From: JAUZPB01 sp037140715
GTDB taxonomy: Bacteria > Bacteroidota > Ignavibacteria > Ignavibacteriales > SURF-24
Assembly (NCBI GenBank): GCA_037140715.1
Contig: JBAXDX010000120.1
Coordinates: forward strand, 1-6,198
Direction of reading: 5' to 3'
Length of the DNA: 6,198 nt
The position numbers were made by a program, and so were the translations under genes. Positions 1-6,191 of this stretch are shown here, piece by piece. Within the stretch, counting starts at the first letter, position 1; each line of letters starts with the position of its first letter. Below the pieces are notes generated by a model that did not search any database, was not told where the DNA came from, and saw nothing but the letters and a program-made list of their open reading frames with translations.

Positions 1-834
1 TAATAATACATTTTTATCTCCGCCATTTCTTTTCATTTTCCCTAATTCAGTCTCATATTCTTCCAGTTGTGTTTTCATAAGTTTCAACTGAGGAGAATCA
101 CCAGCCGTTATTTTTTCCATTATGGACAGCTCCATTTGCTTCTCTATCACATCACCCTGAAGTTTTGAATATGTATTTAACATAAGATGAGCCTGCTCTT
201 TGGCTTCAAGCAAGCCTGAATACTGTTGATATAACTGAAGAGAATCTTCAGCATCTTTTAATCTGGCTCTTATATCATTATATCTCTTTTCTAAAAATTC
301 CCGGTTATTTCTTGATTTGGTAATATTTAGATTTATAACACTTTCATTCAATAAGCTTAACAGGAAATTTGTCATCTCGGCAGCTTTTTGTGGTGAACTC
401 GCTCTAACTATAATTTCAAAAGCACTTTCGCGGGTAAGACTGCCTTTAATATTTTTTTTTAACTTCTTTAAGGCTTTTTCCATACTGATTAAATTATAAT
501 CCTTTAGAAGATCAAACTTTCCAATAAGTTTCTCAAGTGTACTTCTGCTATAAATGATTGTAATATATAAATCAGTCTCTGAGGATTTTGACAGCCCCCC
601 GATCCCCAGAGGCAGGTCCTTCAGATTCTTCATTAGTCCGGAAACTCCGCCCATTGAGCTTTCATTTCCAGAAGGAACTATTAGTGCAGAAGATTCATAC
701 TCAACAGGAATAAATATATAAATAATCAGATAGGATAAAACAAATACTGAAATAAAAGTAATAAGAAGAAATTTTTTCCACTTTAATACAAGCACAAAAT
801 AATCTAAAATATCAAAACCTCTGTTTTCTACCAT
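1..834 (-). CDS. Wzz/chain-length determinant family protein (partial, C-terminus missing)
   Basis: This gene is open from the ATG at 834 to the left edge, giving 278 residues with no stop, so the C-terminus lies outside the window. An AGGGA site sits about 5 bases before the ATG. Residues 22-42 form one strong hydrophobic transmembrane helix. It is followed by PVEYESSALIVP (43-54), the usual start of the periplasmic Wzz domain. A Gly-rich stretch lies at 61-82, SRSTLEKLI at 96-104, and SSPQKAAEMTNFLL at 146-159. Residues about 174-265 are rich in Glu, Lys, Gln and Leu and look like the long periplasmic coiled coil. In the family a second membrane helix near the C-terminus closes the domain, and some members add a cytoplasmic tyrosine kinase; neither can be judged here. 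Wzz/PCP proteins sit in the inner membrane and control polysaccharide chain length or couple polymerisation to export. The preceding SLBB export gene, 44 bases upstream, fits this role. The exact polymer is unknown. Confidence 0.88.
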   Translation of the reverse strand, partial: MVENRGFDILDYFVLVLKWKKFLLITFISVFVLSYLIIYIFIPVEYESSALIVPSGNESSMGGVSGLMKNLKDLPLGIGGLSKSSETDLYITIIYSRSTLEKLIGKFDLLKDYNLISMEKALKKLKKNIKGSLTRESAFEIIVRASSPQKAAEMTNFLLSLLNESVINLNITKSRNNREFLEKRYNDIRARLKDAEDSLQLYQQYSGLLEAKEQAHLMLNTYSKLQGDVIEKQMELSIMEKITAGDSPQLKLMKTQLEEYETELGKMKRNGGDKNVLL

Positions 835-878
835 TAAAATCCCTAATTATACAATACTTATCAATGTTAATCAAAATA

Positions 879-2219
879 TTATTTATTAACCTGTACTAAT
901 AATAATGCTACAGTTGCAATAGTTCCTATGATGCCTGAAATTGTTCCAACTTTTTGCAGGTAATAAGAAAAAGTTCTGGGAGTCTTTTTAGGTACCCAGA
1001 TATAATCACCAGGTTCAATTATAACATTTTCATTTGATAAACTAACCCATGCTCTCGACTTTGCCTTAATAATATTAATCTCATCAATATCTTTTGCCAA
1101 CTCGCCCAATCCTCCGACCTGCTCAATATAATAGTTGATATCTTTACCTTCGCTATACCTGACATACCCTGCGTTTGCAACCTGTCCATATACATATACT
1201 AAATCTTTTTTCTCCGGAACTAAGATAACATCCCCGTCTCTCATAATAAATTTTGATGCTTCAGACGTATCAGAATCGAGTCTGGCAAAATCTACAAGTA
1301 CATTACTTCTTGATAATCTCAATTCATTATCGAGCCTGAAGTAGCCGGTATCTTCCTCTGTTAAATAAGACATTCTTGACATAAGAAGTTCTTCACTCTT
1401 TGTCTGAATAGCTTTTGTAATAGCATTAGATGAATAATTTTCTGTTCTTCTGATAAGCTCAGTATTATTAAGCGATGCGTTGCTTTTAAAACCTCCCGCT
1501 CTTTCTATTACCTCCTTCATCGTAGTATTATTTCTGGAAATAGCTATATATCCGGGTTTGTTAACCTCGCCCGCAACAAATACACGATAGTCCTTCCTGC
1601 AATTTTCATCAGCAAGAACTCTGATTCTGTCCCCGATATACAGATAAAAATCAGATTTAATATCAACTTTAATAACATCTTCCCTGCTCCCCGAGTAATT
1701 TAAACGGGTGATTTCAGCCTGAGTAACATTTTCATATACTTCGCTTAAACCCTGAGCAAACAAAAGAGCATCAGAAAGTTTATCCCCGCTGACAAACTGG
1801 AATTTTACAGGATTATTAACCGCACCATCAATAGATATAAATTCTCTTAATACATCAATCTGGGGGAATATTAACACATCATCATTTTTTAAATATGGAT
1901 TATTTTTAAAATCGCCGGTCAATCTGAATTTCTCCAGGTCTATAATCAGGTCCCTGCCATCGATTCTTTTAAGAATAATGTTGCGTCTTGCAAAACTATT
2001 CATTGCCTGTTCTTTTTCCAAGTGGGTATAAATTCTGGTAATAAACTGATCTACCCGCTCAAATTGAGAGGCAGGAAATGAACCATTGACGATAAACGCC
2101 CCTCCGATTGTTACACTAATGGGACCCGATGGAGAAAAAGAGAAGTTATCATTGCCGTTTTGCTGGCAGAAAAGAACTGAAGAAATAAAGAAATAACTAA
2201 TAATGGCAATTTTATACAT
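879..2219 (-). CDS. SLBB-domain polysaccharide export protein (Wza/OtnA-like)
   Basis: The protein has about 446 residues from the ATG at 2219; an in-frame TTG at 2225 would add two. There is no clear Shine-Dalgarno site. Numbered from the TTG, residues 1-20 look like a signal peptide, followed by QQ. A Cys at 20 is preceded by Phe, so a lipoprotein site is doubtful. Clear SLBB-type repeats start near 130 (SIDGAVNNPV), 214 (RVFVAGEVNKPGYI) and 343 (VYVYGQVANAGYV), the last two ending in AGG or GG. A weaker copy starts near 38 (VTIGGAFIVNGSFP). Each is followed by an acidic GD-type strand: NDDVLIFP, IGDRIRVL, DGDVILVP and PGDYIWVP. Residues about 427-445 form a hydrophobic C-terminal helix, reminiscent of the Wza membrane helix. 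Family members form the periplasmic and outer-membrane channel for capsule or exopolysaccharide. I see no canonical Poly_export (PF02563) segment. The gene heads a likely operon with the Wzz-type gene and has its own promoter. Assignment to the export family is strong; the exact subtype is not. Confidence 0.86.
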   Translation of the reverse strand: MYKIAIISYFFISSVLFCQQNGNDNFSFSPSGPISVTIGGAFIVNGSFPASQFERVDQFITRIYTHLEKEQAMNSFARRNIILKRIDGRDLIIDLEKFRLTGDFKNNPYLKNDDVLIFPQIDVLREFISIDGAVNNPVKFQFVSGDKLSDALLFAQGLSEVYENVTQAEITRLNYSGSREDVIKVDIKSDFYLYIGDRIRVLADENCRKDYRVFVAGEVNKPGYIAISRNNTTMKEVIERAGGFKSNASLNNTELIRRTENYSSNAITKAIQTKSEELLMSRMSYLTEEDTGYFRLDNELRLSRSNVLVDFARLDSDTSEASKFIMRDGDVILVPEKKDLVYVYGQVANAGYVRYSEGKDINYYIEQVGGLGELAKDIDEINIIKAKSRAWVSLSNENVIIEPGDYIWVPKKTPRTFSYYLQKVGTISGIIGTIATVALLLVQVNK

Positions 2220-2248
2220 ATTCAATTTTATTTATAAAAAAAATGGCT

Positions 2249-2280
2249 CAAATTTACTAAAGGTTGTTCTCAAATACAAA
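2249..2280 (-). promoter_or_regulatory. Bacteroidota-type promoter for the polysaccharide export genes
   Basis: On the minus strand, TTTG (2280-2277) is followed after exactly 20 bases by TAAATTTG (2256-2249). This fits the known Bacteroidota -33/-7 consensus TTTG-N19-21-TAnnTTTG. The start site would fall near 2242, leaving a 5' leader of about 20-25 bases before the ATG at 2219. It lies in the 79-85 base gap after panC, the longest gap in the window. It therefore probably separates the polysaccharide unit from the housekeeping cluster. I see no convincing terminator hairpin after panC, so some read-through is possible. Confidence 0.55.
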
Positions 2281-2304
2281 AGCAATGAGACAGGAACTTA
2301 CTAC

Positions 2305-3150
2305 TTAACTTATTAAACTATTATCTATCAGCCTTGTCTTCCCAATCCTGCAGGCAATTAGAATATAATAACTCTTACCAGCCTGCAATTCTTCTTCGCA
2401 GAAGCTTTCAGCGTTTACTATCCTGACGTAATCAGGCTGTGAAGCAGGAACGGAACCGATTATCTCCCGCATCTCTGAAATTATCTTTTCTATTGCTTTT
2501 TCACCCGACCGGATTAATTTTTCCGCATGTTTTAATGACCTGCTTAATACCAGCGCATCTTTTCTTTCACTTTCTGAAAGGTAAACGTTTCTTGAACTCA
2601 TTGCAAGCCCGTCTGCTTCGCGTACAATCGGGACGACAATTATTTCAAGATTAAACTTAAGATCGTTAACCATTCTTTTTATTACGCTCACCTGCTGGGC
2701 ATCCTTCTGCCCAAATACTGCAACATCAGGAAGAACGGAATTAAATAAAATAGCAACAATCGTAGTAACACCTTTAAAATGAGTCGGACGAAATTCACCT
2801 TCCTGCATTTTTGTAATCCCGGTTACATGTATATATGTCTGGAAACCTTCAGGATATATTTCTTCTACTTCAGGAAGGAATAACATATCAACACCTTCAT
2901 GGCTTAAAAGCTTTTTATCTTTTTCCTCATCACGGGGATATTTGGTAAAATCTTCATTCGGCGCGAACTGCGTTGGATTAACAAATATAGAAACAATTAC
3001 AACATCCGAAACTTCTTTCGCCTTACGGACAAGCGATAAATGTCCTTCGTGTAAAAAACCCATCGTTGGCACAAATCCTATTCTTTTGCCGGACTTTTTC
3101 CGGCTTAATGAATAAGCCTGCATCTCTTTTATCGTTGTAATTATTTTAAT
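2305..3150 (-). CDS. panC: Pantothenate synthetase (pantoate--beta-alanine ligase)
   Basis: PanC joins pantoate and beta-alanine with ATP, through a pantoyl-adenylate intermediate, to make pantothenate for CoA synthesis in the cytoplasm. Residues below are counted from the internal ATG at 3123. FVPTMG is at 17-22, the nucleotide-binding HEGH (HIGH-type) at 25-28, FVNPTQF at 47-53, HFKGV at 115-119, FGQKDAQQ at 137-144, DGLAMSSRN (KMSKS-type) at 171-179 and TRLIDN at 263-268. The protein runs to the usual C-terminal region. The ATG at 3123 leaves only 14 residues before IGFVPTMG, whereas family members have about 22-23. In-frame sequence upstream reads IKIITTIKE, a typical PanC N-terminus, up to an ATT at 3150. 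An AGGAG site lies 8 bases before that ATT, and no ATG, GTG or TTG exists in frame between it and the upstream TGA. I therefore place the start at ATT 3150, giving 281 residues. The gene follows accD by about 53 bases. The function is very secure; the start codon is a reasoned inference. Confidence 0.93.
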   Translation of the reverse strand: MKIITTIKEMQAYSLSRKKSGKRIGFVPTMGFLHEGHLSLVRKAKEVSDVVIVSIFVNPTQFAPNEDFTKYPRDEEKDKKLLSHEGVDMLFLPEVEEIYPEGFQTYIHVTGITKMQEGEFRPTHFKGVTTIVAILFNSVLPDVAVFGQKDAQQVSVIKRMVNDLKFNLEIIVVPIVREADGLAMSSRNVYLSESERKDALVLSRSLKHAEKLIRSGEKAIEKIISEMREIIGSVPASQPDYVRIVNAESFCEEELQAGKSYYILIACRIGKTRLIDNSLIS

Positions 3151-3158
3151 TGTCCATT

Positions 3159-3163
3159 CTCCT
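3159..3163 (-). promoter_or_regulatory. Shine-Dalgarno site that sets the panC start
   Basis: On the minus strand AGGAG (3163-3159) is followed by 8 bases and then ATT at 3150, which is ideal spacing. The only nearby ATG (3157) is one base from this site and opens a three-codon frame (MDN then TAA) that overlaps the ATT. The internal ATG at 3123 has no spaced ribosome-binding site. This supports ATT initiation of panC. Confidence 0.6.
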
Positions 3164-3203
3164 GCGAAGTTCTTCCCATATCAAGGATTGGATTATAAGT
3201 TGT

Positions 3204-4046
3204 TTACTTTTCAAAAAATTCTAAAAGAGAAATTAGTTTATTGCGCATCTCTTTTCTATGTACAATGAAATCGACAAAGCCACTTTCAAGCAGAAACTCT
3301 GATGTCTGGAAACCTTCCGGTAAATCTCTTCCAATCGTCTGTTTAATTACTCGTGGACCTGCAAATCCGATAAGAGCTTTGGGTTCAGCAATATTTACAT
3401 CCCCAAGCATTGCATAGCTTGCCGTAGTTCCGCCTGTAGTCGGATCGGTTAAAATAGAGATATAAGGTATCTTTGCATCGTCAAGCCTTGCAAGACGCGC
3501 ACTGGTCTTTGCCATCTGCATCAAAGAAAAGGCACCTTCCATCATACGGGCACCGCCACTGGCAGAGATTATTATCATCGGAATTTTACTTTTTAACGCC
3601 CTGTCAACAGCTCTTGATATCTTCTCGCCAACGACAGAACCCATGCTTCCGCCAATGAAACTGAAATCCATACACGCAATTGAAACCTCATGACTGTTAA
3701 TCCTGCCTGTGCCGCATTTTACAGCATCATTAAGACTTGTTTTCTTTATGGCAGCGCTAATTCTGTCAGAATAGCGTTTGCTGTCAGTAAATTCAAGAGG
3801 ATCGGCTGAACGCATTTTCTTATCATATTCTTTGAATGTATTCTTATCAAGGATAATTGAGAAATACTGCTGACTGCCAATACGGAAATGATGATCACAC
3901 TTAGTGCATGTCCAAAGATATGTCTCAAGCTGCTTTTTATATATTACTTCATCGCAACCGGGACATTTTTCCCAAAGTCCGTCCGGGATCTCCGATTTAA
4001 CGCTGTCGAATGCAATGTTTTCTTTTGATCTCTTAAACCATGCCAT
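3204..4046 (-). CDS. accD: Acetyl-CoA carboxylase carboxyltransferase subunit beta
   Basis: AccD pairs with AccA to form the carboxyltransferase that moves the carboxyl group from biotin-BCCP to acetyl-CoA, giving malonyl-CoA for fatty-acid synthesis in the cytoplasm. At 280 residues it is the normal length for bacterial AccD. The N-terminus has the MAWFKR start typical of the family and a four-cysteine zinc ribbon (C28, C31, C47, C50; CPGC and CTKC). The crotonase-like core shows GGSMGSVVGEK at 132-142, SASGGARMMEG at 161-171, and DPTTGGTTASYAMLGD at 201-216. These carry the Gly-Gly oxyanion-hole region, and then GFAGPRVI follows at 227-234. All key positions look intact. The ATG at 4046 lies 3 bases after the DUF1573 stop, with a weak GGGGA site inside that gene, which suggests coupled translation. 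accA is not in the window. Confidence 0.96.
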   Translation of the reverse strand: MAWFKRSKENIAFDSVKSEIPDGLWEKCPGCDEVIYKKQLETYLWTCTKCDHHFRIGSQQYFSIILDKNTFKEYDKKMRSADPLEFTDSKRYSDRISAAIKKTSLNDAVKCGTGRINSHEVSIACMDFSFIGGSMGSVVGEKISRAVDRALKSKIPMIIISASGGARMMEGAFSLMQMAKTSARLARLDDAKIPYISILTDPTTGGTTASYAMLGDVNIAEPKALIGFAGPRVIKQTIGRDLPEGFQTSEFLLESGFVDFIVHRKEMRNKLISLLEFFEK

Positions 4047-4049
4047 AAT

Positions 4050-4769
4050 TTATTTCCCCGCCAGAACTTCTGCGCTGATTACAATAGTCTGCTCCGGATA
4101 AACAGAATCATTTGATAATATTGTAACCGTGCGGCTAAGCCTGCCAATCTTATTAGTTGAGTCAAATTTTATTTTTAAGTTTCCTTTTTCGCCCGGCTGA
4201 ATTTCCTTTTCACTTACAACAACCGCCGTGCATCCGCAGGAGGTTTTTACTTCTTTTATCTCAAGCGGACTTTTACCCGCATTTGTAAAATCTGCCACCC
4301 ATTCAACAATTTCCCCTGCTTTAAGCTGACCGAAATCATGCTGGTTTGAGTTTAATACTAATTTCGGAGCCAATGAAGTATCAGCACCAGGTTTATCAGG
4401 GATTACCTCGGCAGTAAAGGATAATCTCAACTCAGGATTTTCTTTATCATTCGAATAAACATAAACATATTTCTGCTGATGGCCTTCCCTGCCAATAGTA
4501 TTAAACTTTATGTTAATATTCGTTGACGCGCCCGGAATCAAAGTATCCGTGCCAGTTTTTGCGTCCGTGCAGTCGCAGGGCGCTTTAACCTCATTTATAA
4601 TCAGCAGAGCATCTCCGTTATTTGTAATAACGAAATCATGTTCCACAAATATATTCTGCCTGATATTACCGAAATCATAACTGTTGTGCGTAGCAGAAAT
4701 CTTTGGGCCCGCTAACTGTGCAAAGCTGACAACTGAAATTAACAATAACAGAATAAATGCTCTTTTCAT
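4050..4769 (-). CDS. Secreted protein with two DUF1573 domains
   Basis: The protein has 239 residues. Residues 1-17 are a clear signal peptide (Lys-Arg, then a run of Leu, Ile and Val, then SFA before Gln18), so it should be exported to the periplasm or cell surface. Two similar immunoglobulin-like beta-sandwich repeats follow. Repeat 1 (about 24-122) has YDFGNI at 31-36, TNNGDALLIINEVKAPCDCT at 49-68 and YVYSNDKENPE at 103-113. Repeat 2 (about 137-235) has HDFGQL at 144-149, TNAGKSPLEIKEVKTSCGCT at 162-181 and ILSNDSVYPE at 217-226. Each carries one C-x-C-T pair (C65/C67, C178/C180), the family's hallmark. The biochemical role of DUF1573 is not established, and a metal or redox role for the pairs would be speculation. 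Its ATG overlaps the tsaB stop by 4 bases (ATGA) with AAGGAG 5 bases upstream, so it is firmly in the operon although its product is exported. Confidence 0.88.
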   Translation of the reverse strand: MKRAFILLLLISVVSFAQLAGPKISATHNSYDFGNIRQNIFVEHDFVITNNGDALLIINEVKAPCDCTDAKTGTDTLIPGASTNINIKFNTIGREGHQQKYVYVYSNDKENPELRLSFTAEVIPDKPGADTSLAPKLVLNSNQHDFGQLKAGEIVEWVADFTNAGKSPLEIKEVKTSCGCTAVVVSEKEIQPGEKGNLKIKFDSTNKIGRLSRTVTILSNDSVYPEQTIVISAEVLAGK

Positions 4770-5440
4770 TTTGGCTCCTTTATAATAAAATTCTTTAAAT
4801 AATTTGGTTCCATAAAATCGTAATCGAAAGTTAACAAATCTTTACCAAATATATAAGCCCATTTTGCAATTGAAACTGCCGAAGGACCTGATATATTTCC
4901 AAATACCCCTATACTTTGGGAAGAAAAGAAATTTCCGGACTTATAAATTTTATCTTCACATAAAGCTGAACACTCTGCGGCTTTAATTACCCTGAGCTTG
5001 TCGATTGTTTCATAAGCCGTTTCTGTTTTCCTGAAAGAGGCATAATATACTTCTTCAATGTTTACTTTATTGGCAATAACCAGCTCTGAGCCGCAAGGAA
5101 TGTACGAAAATACCCGGAGGGCGAGAGCTTCAAATGTAGGCACAGCTATAACCGGAAGATTACCGCCTGACGCAAGTCCCTTAACAGCTGACATCCCGAT
5201 TCTTAAACCGGTGAATGACCCGGGTCCTGAGGAAACAGCTATGGCAGATAATCCGTCAAGACTGATAATATCAACAAACTTCAGCGCCTGATCGACAATA
5301 TCTATTATCTTTTCCGAGTGAATATTCTTTAAGCACAGATTTACTTCGCTGAATTTATGTTCATTATAATAAACTGCGGCGCTACATAGTTCGCCCGATG
5401 TTTCGACTGCAAGTATTGGTTTATTTGAAAGTATATTCAT
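4766..5440 (-). CDS. tsaB: tRNA threonylcarbamoyladenosine synthesis protein TsaB
   Basis: TsaB is the non-catalytic partner of TsaD and, with TsaE, supports transfer of the threonylcarbamoyl group to A37 of ANN-decoding tRNAs (t6A). At 224 residues it is of normal length for the family. The N-terminus ILAVETSGELCSAAVYY (9-25) is the ASKHA-fold phosphate-1-like strand, HSEKI lies at 41-45, and SSGPGSFTGLRIG (70-82) is the family signature. A C-terminal EPNYLKNF (211-218) matches the usual P-x-YLR end. One oddity is that the conserved DAR segment before the EVY strand reads VIANKVNIEEVYYASF (121-136), so Asp-Ala-Arg has become Asn-Lys-Val. The start ATG is 8 bases after the tsaE stop, without a clear ribosome-binding site, and the stop overlaps the next gene. 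tsaD and tsaC are not in the window. Identity is secure from the signature and the tsaE neighbour. Confidence 0.94.
   Translation of the reverse strand: MNILSNKPILAVETSGELCSAAVYYNEHKFSEVNLCLKNIHSEKIIDIVDQALKFVDIISLDGLSAIAVSSGPGSFTGLRIGMSAVKGLASGGNLPVIAVPTFEALALRVFSYIPCGSELVIANKVNIEEVYYASFRKTETAYETIDKLRVIKAAECSALCEDKIYKSGNFFSSQSIGVFGNISGPSAVSIAKWAYIFGKDLLTFDYDFMEPNYLKNFIIKEPK
4775..4780 (-). promoter_or_regulatory. Strong Shine-Dalgarno site for the DUF1573 gene
   Basis: AAGGAG on the minus strand sits inside the tsaB 3' end, 5 bases before the ATG at 4769, which itself overlaps the tsaB TGA. It fixes the start and suggests efficient re-initiation. It also shows that this organism uses classical ribosome-binding sites at some genes. 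Confidence 0.7.
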
Positions 5441-5448
5441 ATTATCAG

Positions 5449-5877
5449 TTATTGTAATCTTGTGAAAGTAATACTGCGCGAAAAATCATGATTGACTTCA
5501 AATGAAATTTCTATCCTTTCCGAAGGCAGAACTTCAGGCAACAGTCCCGCCCATTCTATCAGCGTTGCTGAATTATCCCGTATCAGGTATTCTTCAAAAC
5601 CAATGTCGTACAGCTCTTCAACTTTATTTATCCTGTAAAAATCGAAATGGTTTATATGCAAAGAACCTTCATACTCATTTACTATTGAAAAAGTAGGACT
5701 GCCGGCATAAGGAATACCAAAATTTTTCAGCAGACTTTTAACAAAAAAAGTCTTGCCGGCGCCAAGCTCTCCGTTTAGAGCAATAATATCCCCGGGTTTT
5801 ACTATTCCGGCAAATTCCCCGGCAAGCTCAGCCGTTTCCTGCTCGGTAGTTACTATAACTGAATATGGGAATTCCAA
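5449..5877 (-). CDS. tsaE: tRNA threonylcarbamoyladenosine synthesis ATPase TsaE
   Basis: TsaE is the small P-loop ATPase that binds the TsaB-TsaD pair and resets it between t6A catalytic cycles. The 142 residues match the family length. GDIIALNGELGAGKT (29-43) carries the Walker A loop with Lys42-Thr43. SPTFSIVNEYEG (60-71) is the switch-like segment, HFDFYR (77-82) the conserved H-x-D-x-Y-R, ELYDIGFEEYL (88-98) a family helix, and LIEWA (106-110) the conserved I-E-W. All expected residues are present. The start is TTG at 5877, since there is no in-frame ATG and the preceding codon is the TAA of the upstream remnant. An AGGA lies only about 3 bases before the TTG, so initiation may be weak or depend on ribosomes ending upstream. 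It is followed 8 bases later by tsaB. Confidence 0.95.
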   Translation of the reverse strand: MEFPYSVIVTTEQETAELAGEFAGIVKPGDIIALNGELGAGKTFFVKSLLKNFGIPYAGSPTFSIVNEYEGSLHINHFDFYRINKVEELYDIGFEEYLIRDNSATLIEWAGLLPEVLPSERIEISFEVNHDFSRSITFTRLQ

Positions 5878-6105
5878 TTATCCTTCACTCTCCATAGTTA
5901 TTACAGGTAAAATCATCTCTTCCATCGAAATACCGCCATGCTTTTCAACAAATTTCCTGCTTAATAATAAACCCAGACCAGTACTCATTTCTACAGAAAA
6001 ACTGTCTGCTTCTTCAACCATAGTCCGCGTAAAACCCCAAAAACCATGGGGCGTACCTTTCAAATCATGCGCAATAATTGAGAATAATTTAGGATTATTA
6101 ATCAT
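5878..6105 (-). pseudogene. Remnant of a sensor histidine kinase, internally deleted
   Basis: This open frame gives 75 residues from the ATG at 6105, which has AAGGAG about 4 bases upstream. The frame also extends to a TTG at 6153, for 91 residues. It contains pieces of a two-component histidine kinase. FSIIAHDLKGTPHGF (8-22) is an H-box with candidate phospho-His13, and STGLGLLLSRKFVEKHGG (41-58) is a G2 box and following helix. Between them only about 18 residues remain where a real kinase has 150 or more, so the rest of the dimerisation domain and the N, G1 and F boxes are lost. After HGG the text ISMEEMILPV looks like a second, smaller deletion just before the C-terminal LP strand. It cannot be an active kinase. 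It ends exactly at the tsaE start, so it may be the relic of an ancestral upstream neighbour. A short, still-translated leader protein that helps start tsaE is an alternative. Confidence 0.6.
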
Positions 6106-6175
6106 AAAGCTCCTTGCCTGACTTATAATAAATATGGTTCTGCATAGTTGCAAATTTTATAGTAAAATATTGCTT

Positions 6176-6191
6176 GTCTCGTTAGAGGGAC
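6176..6191. repeat. Short imperfect palindrome at the window edge
   Basis: The 16 bases GTCTCGTTAGAGGGAC can pair GTCTC with GGGAC as a 5-bp stem, with one G-T wobble and a 6-base loop. It lies in the non-coding stretch beyond the kinase remnant. The GTCYC...GRGAC shape resembles short intergenic palindromic repeats I associate with this bacterial group. Only one copy is visible here, so its repeat nature is a guess. Confidence 0.3.

Noticed and set aside
317..499. A 60-codon plus-strand frame with hydrophobic, membrane-like content.
   Set aside because: It is antisense to the Wzz-type gene, and its Phe/Leu-rich text reflects the complement of Lys/Glu codons. No supporting start signal was seen.
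2160..2225. Lipoprotein signal at Cys20 of the SLBB export protein.
   Set aside because: The residues before the Cys are Val-Leu-Phe; a large Phe at -1 does not fit the usual lipobox, so a normal signal peptide seems likelier, though Wza itself is a lipoprotein.
2226..2304. A terminator after panC.
   Set aside because: T-rich runs are present, but I could not form a stem-loop of useful length before them.
5753..6121. A 122-codon open frame on the plus strand opposite tsaE and the kinase relic.
   Set aside because: It lies antisense to tsaE, whose motifs are all intact; its Pro/Ser-rich low-complexity translation resembles no family, and it has no ribosome site. It is a shadow of the minus-strand coding bias.
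6140..6180. TATAAAATTTG upstream of the kinase relic as an operon promoter on the minus strand.
   Set aside because: The TA-to-TTTG spacing does not match TAnnTTTG, and no TTTG lies about 20 bases upstream. The real promoter may lie beyond the right edge.
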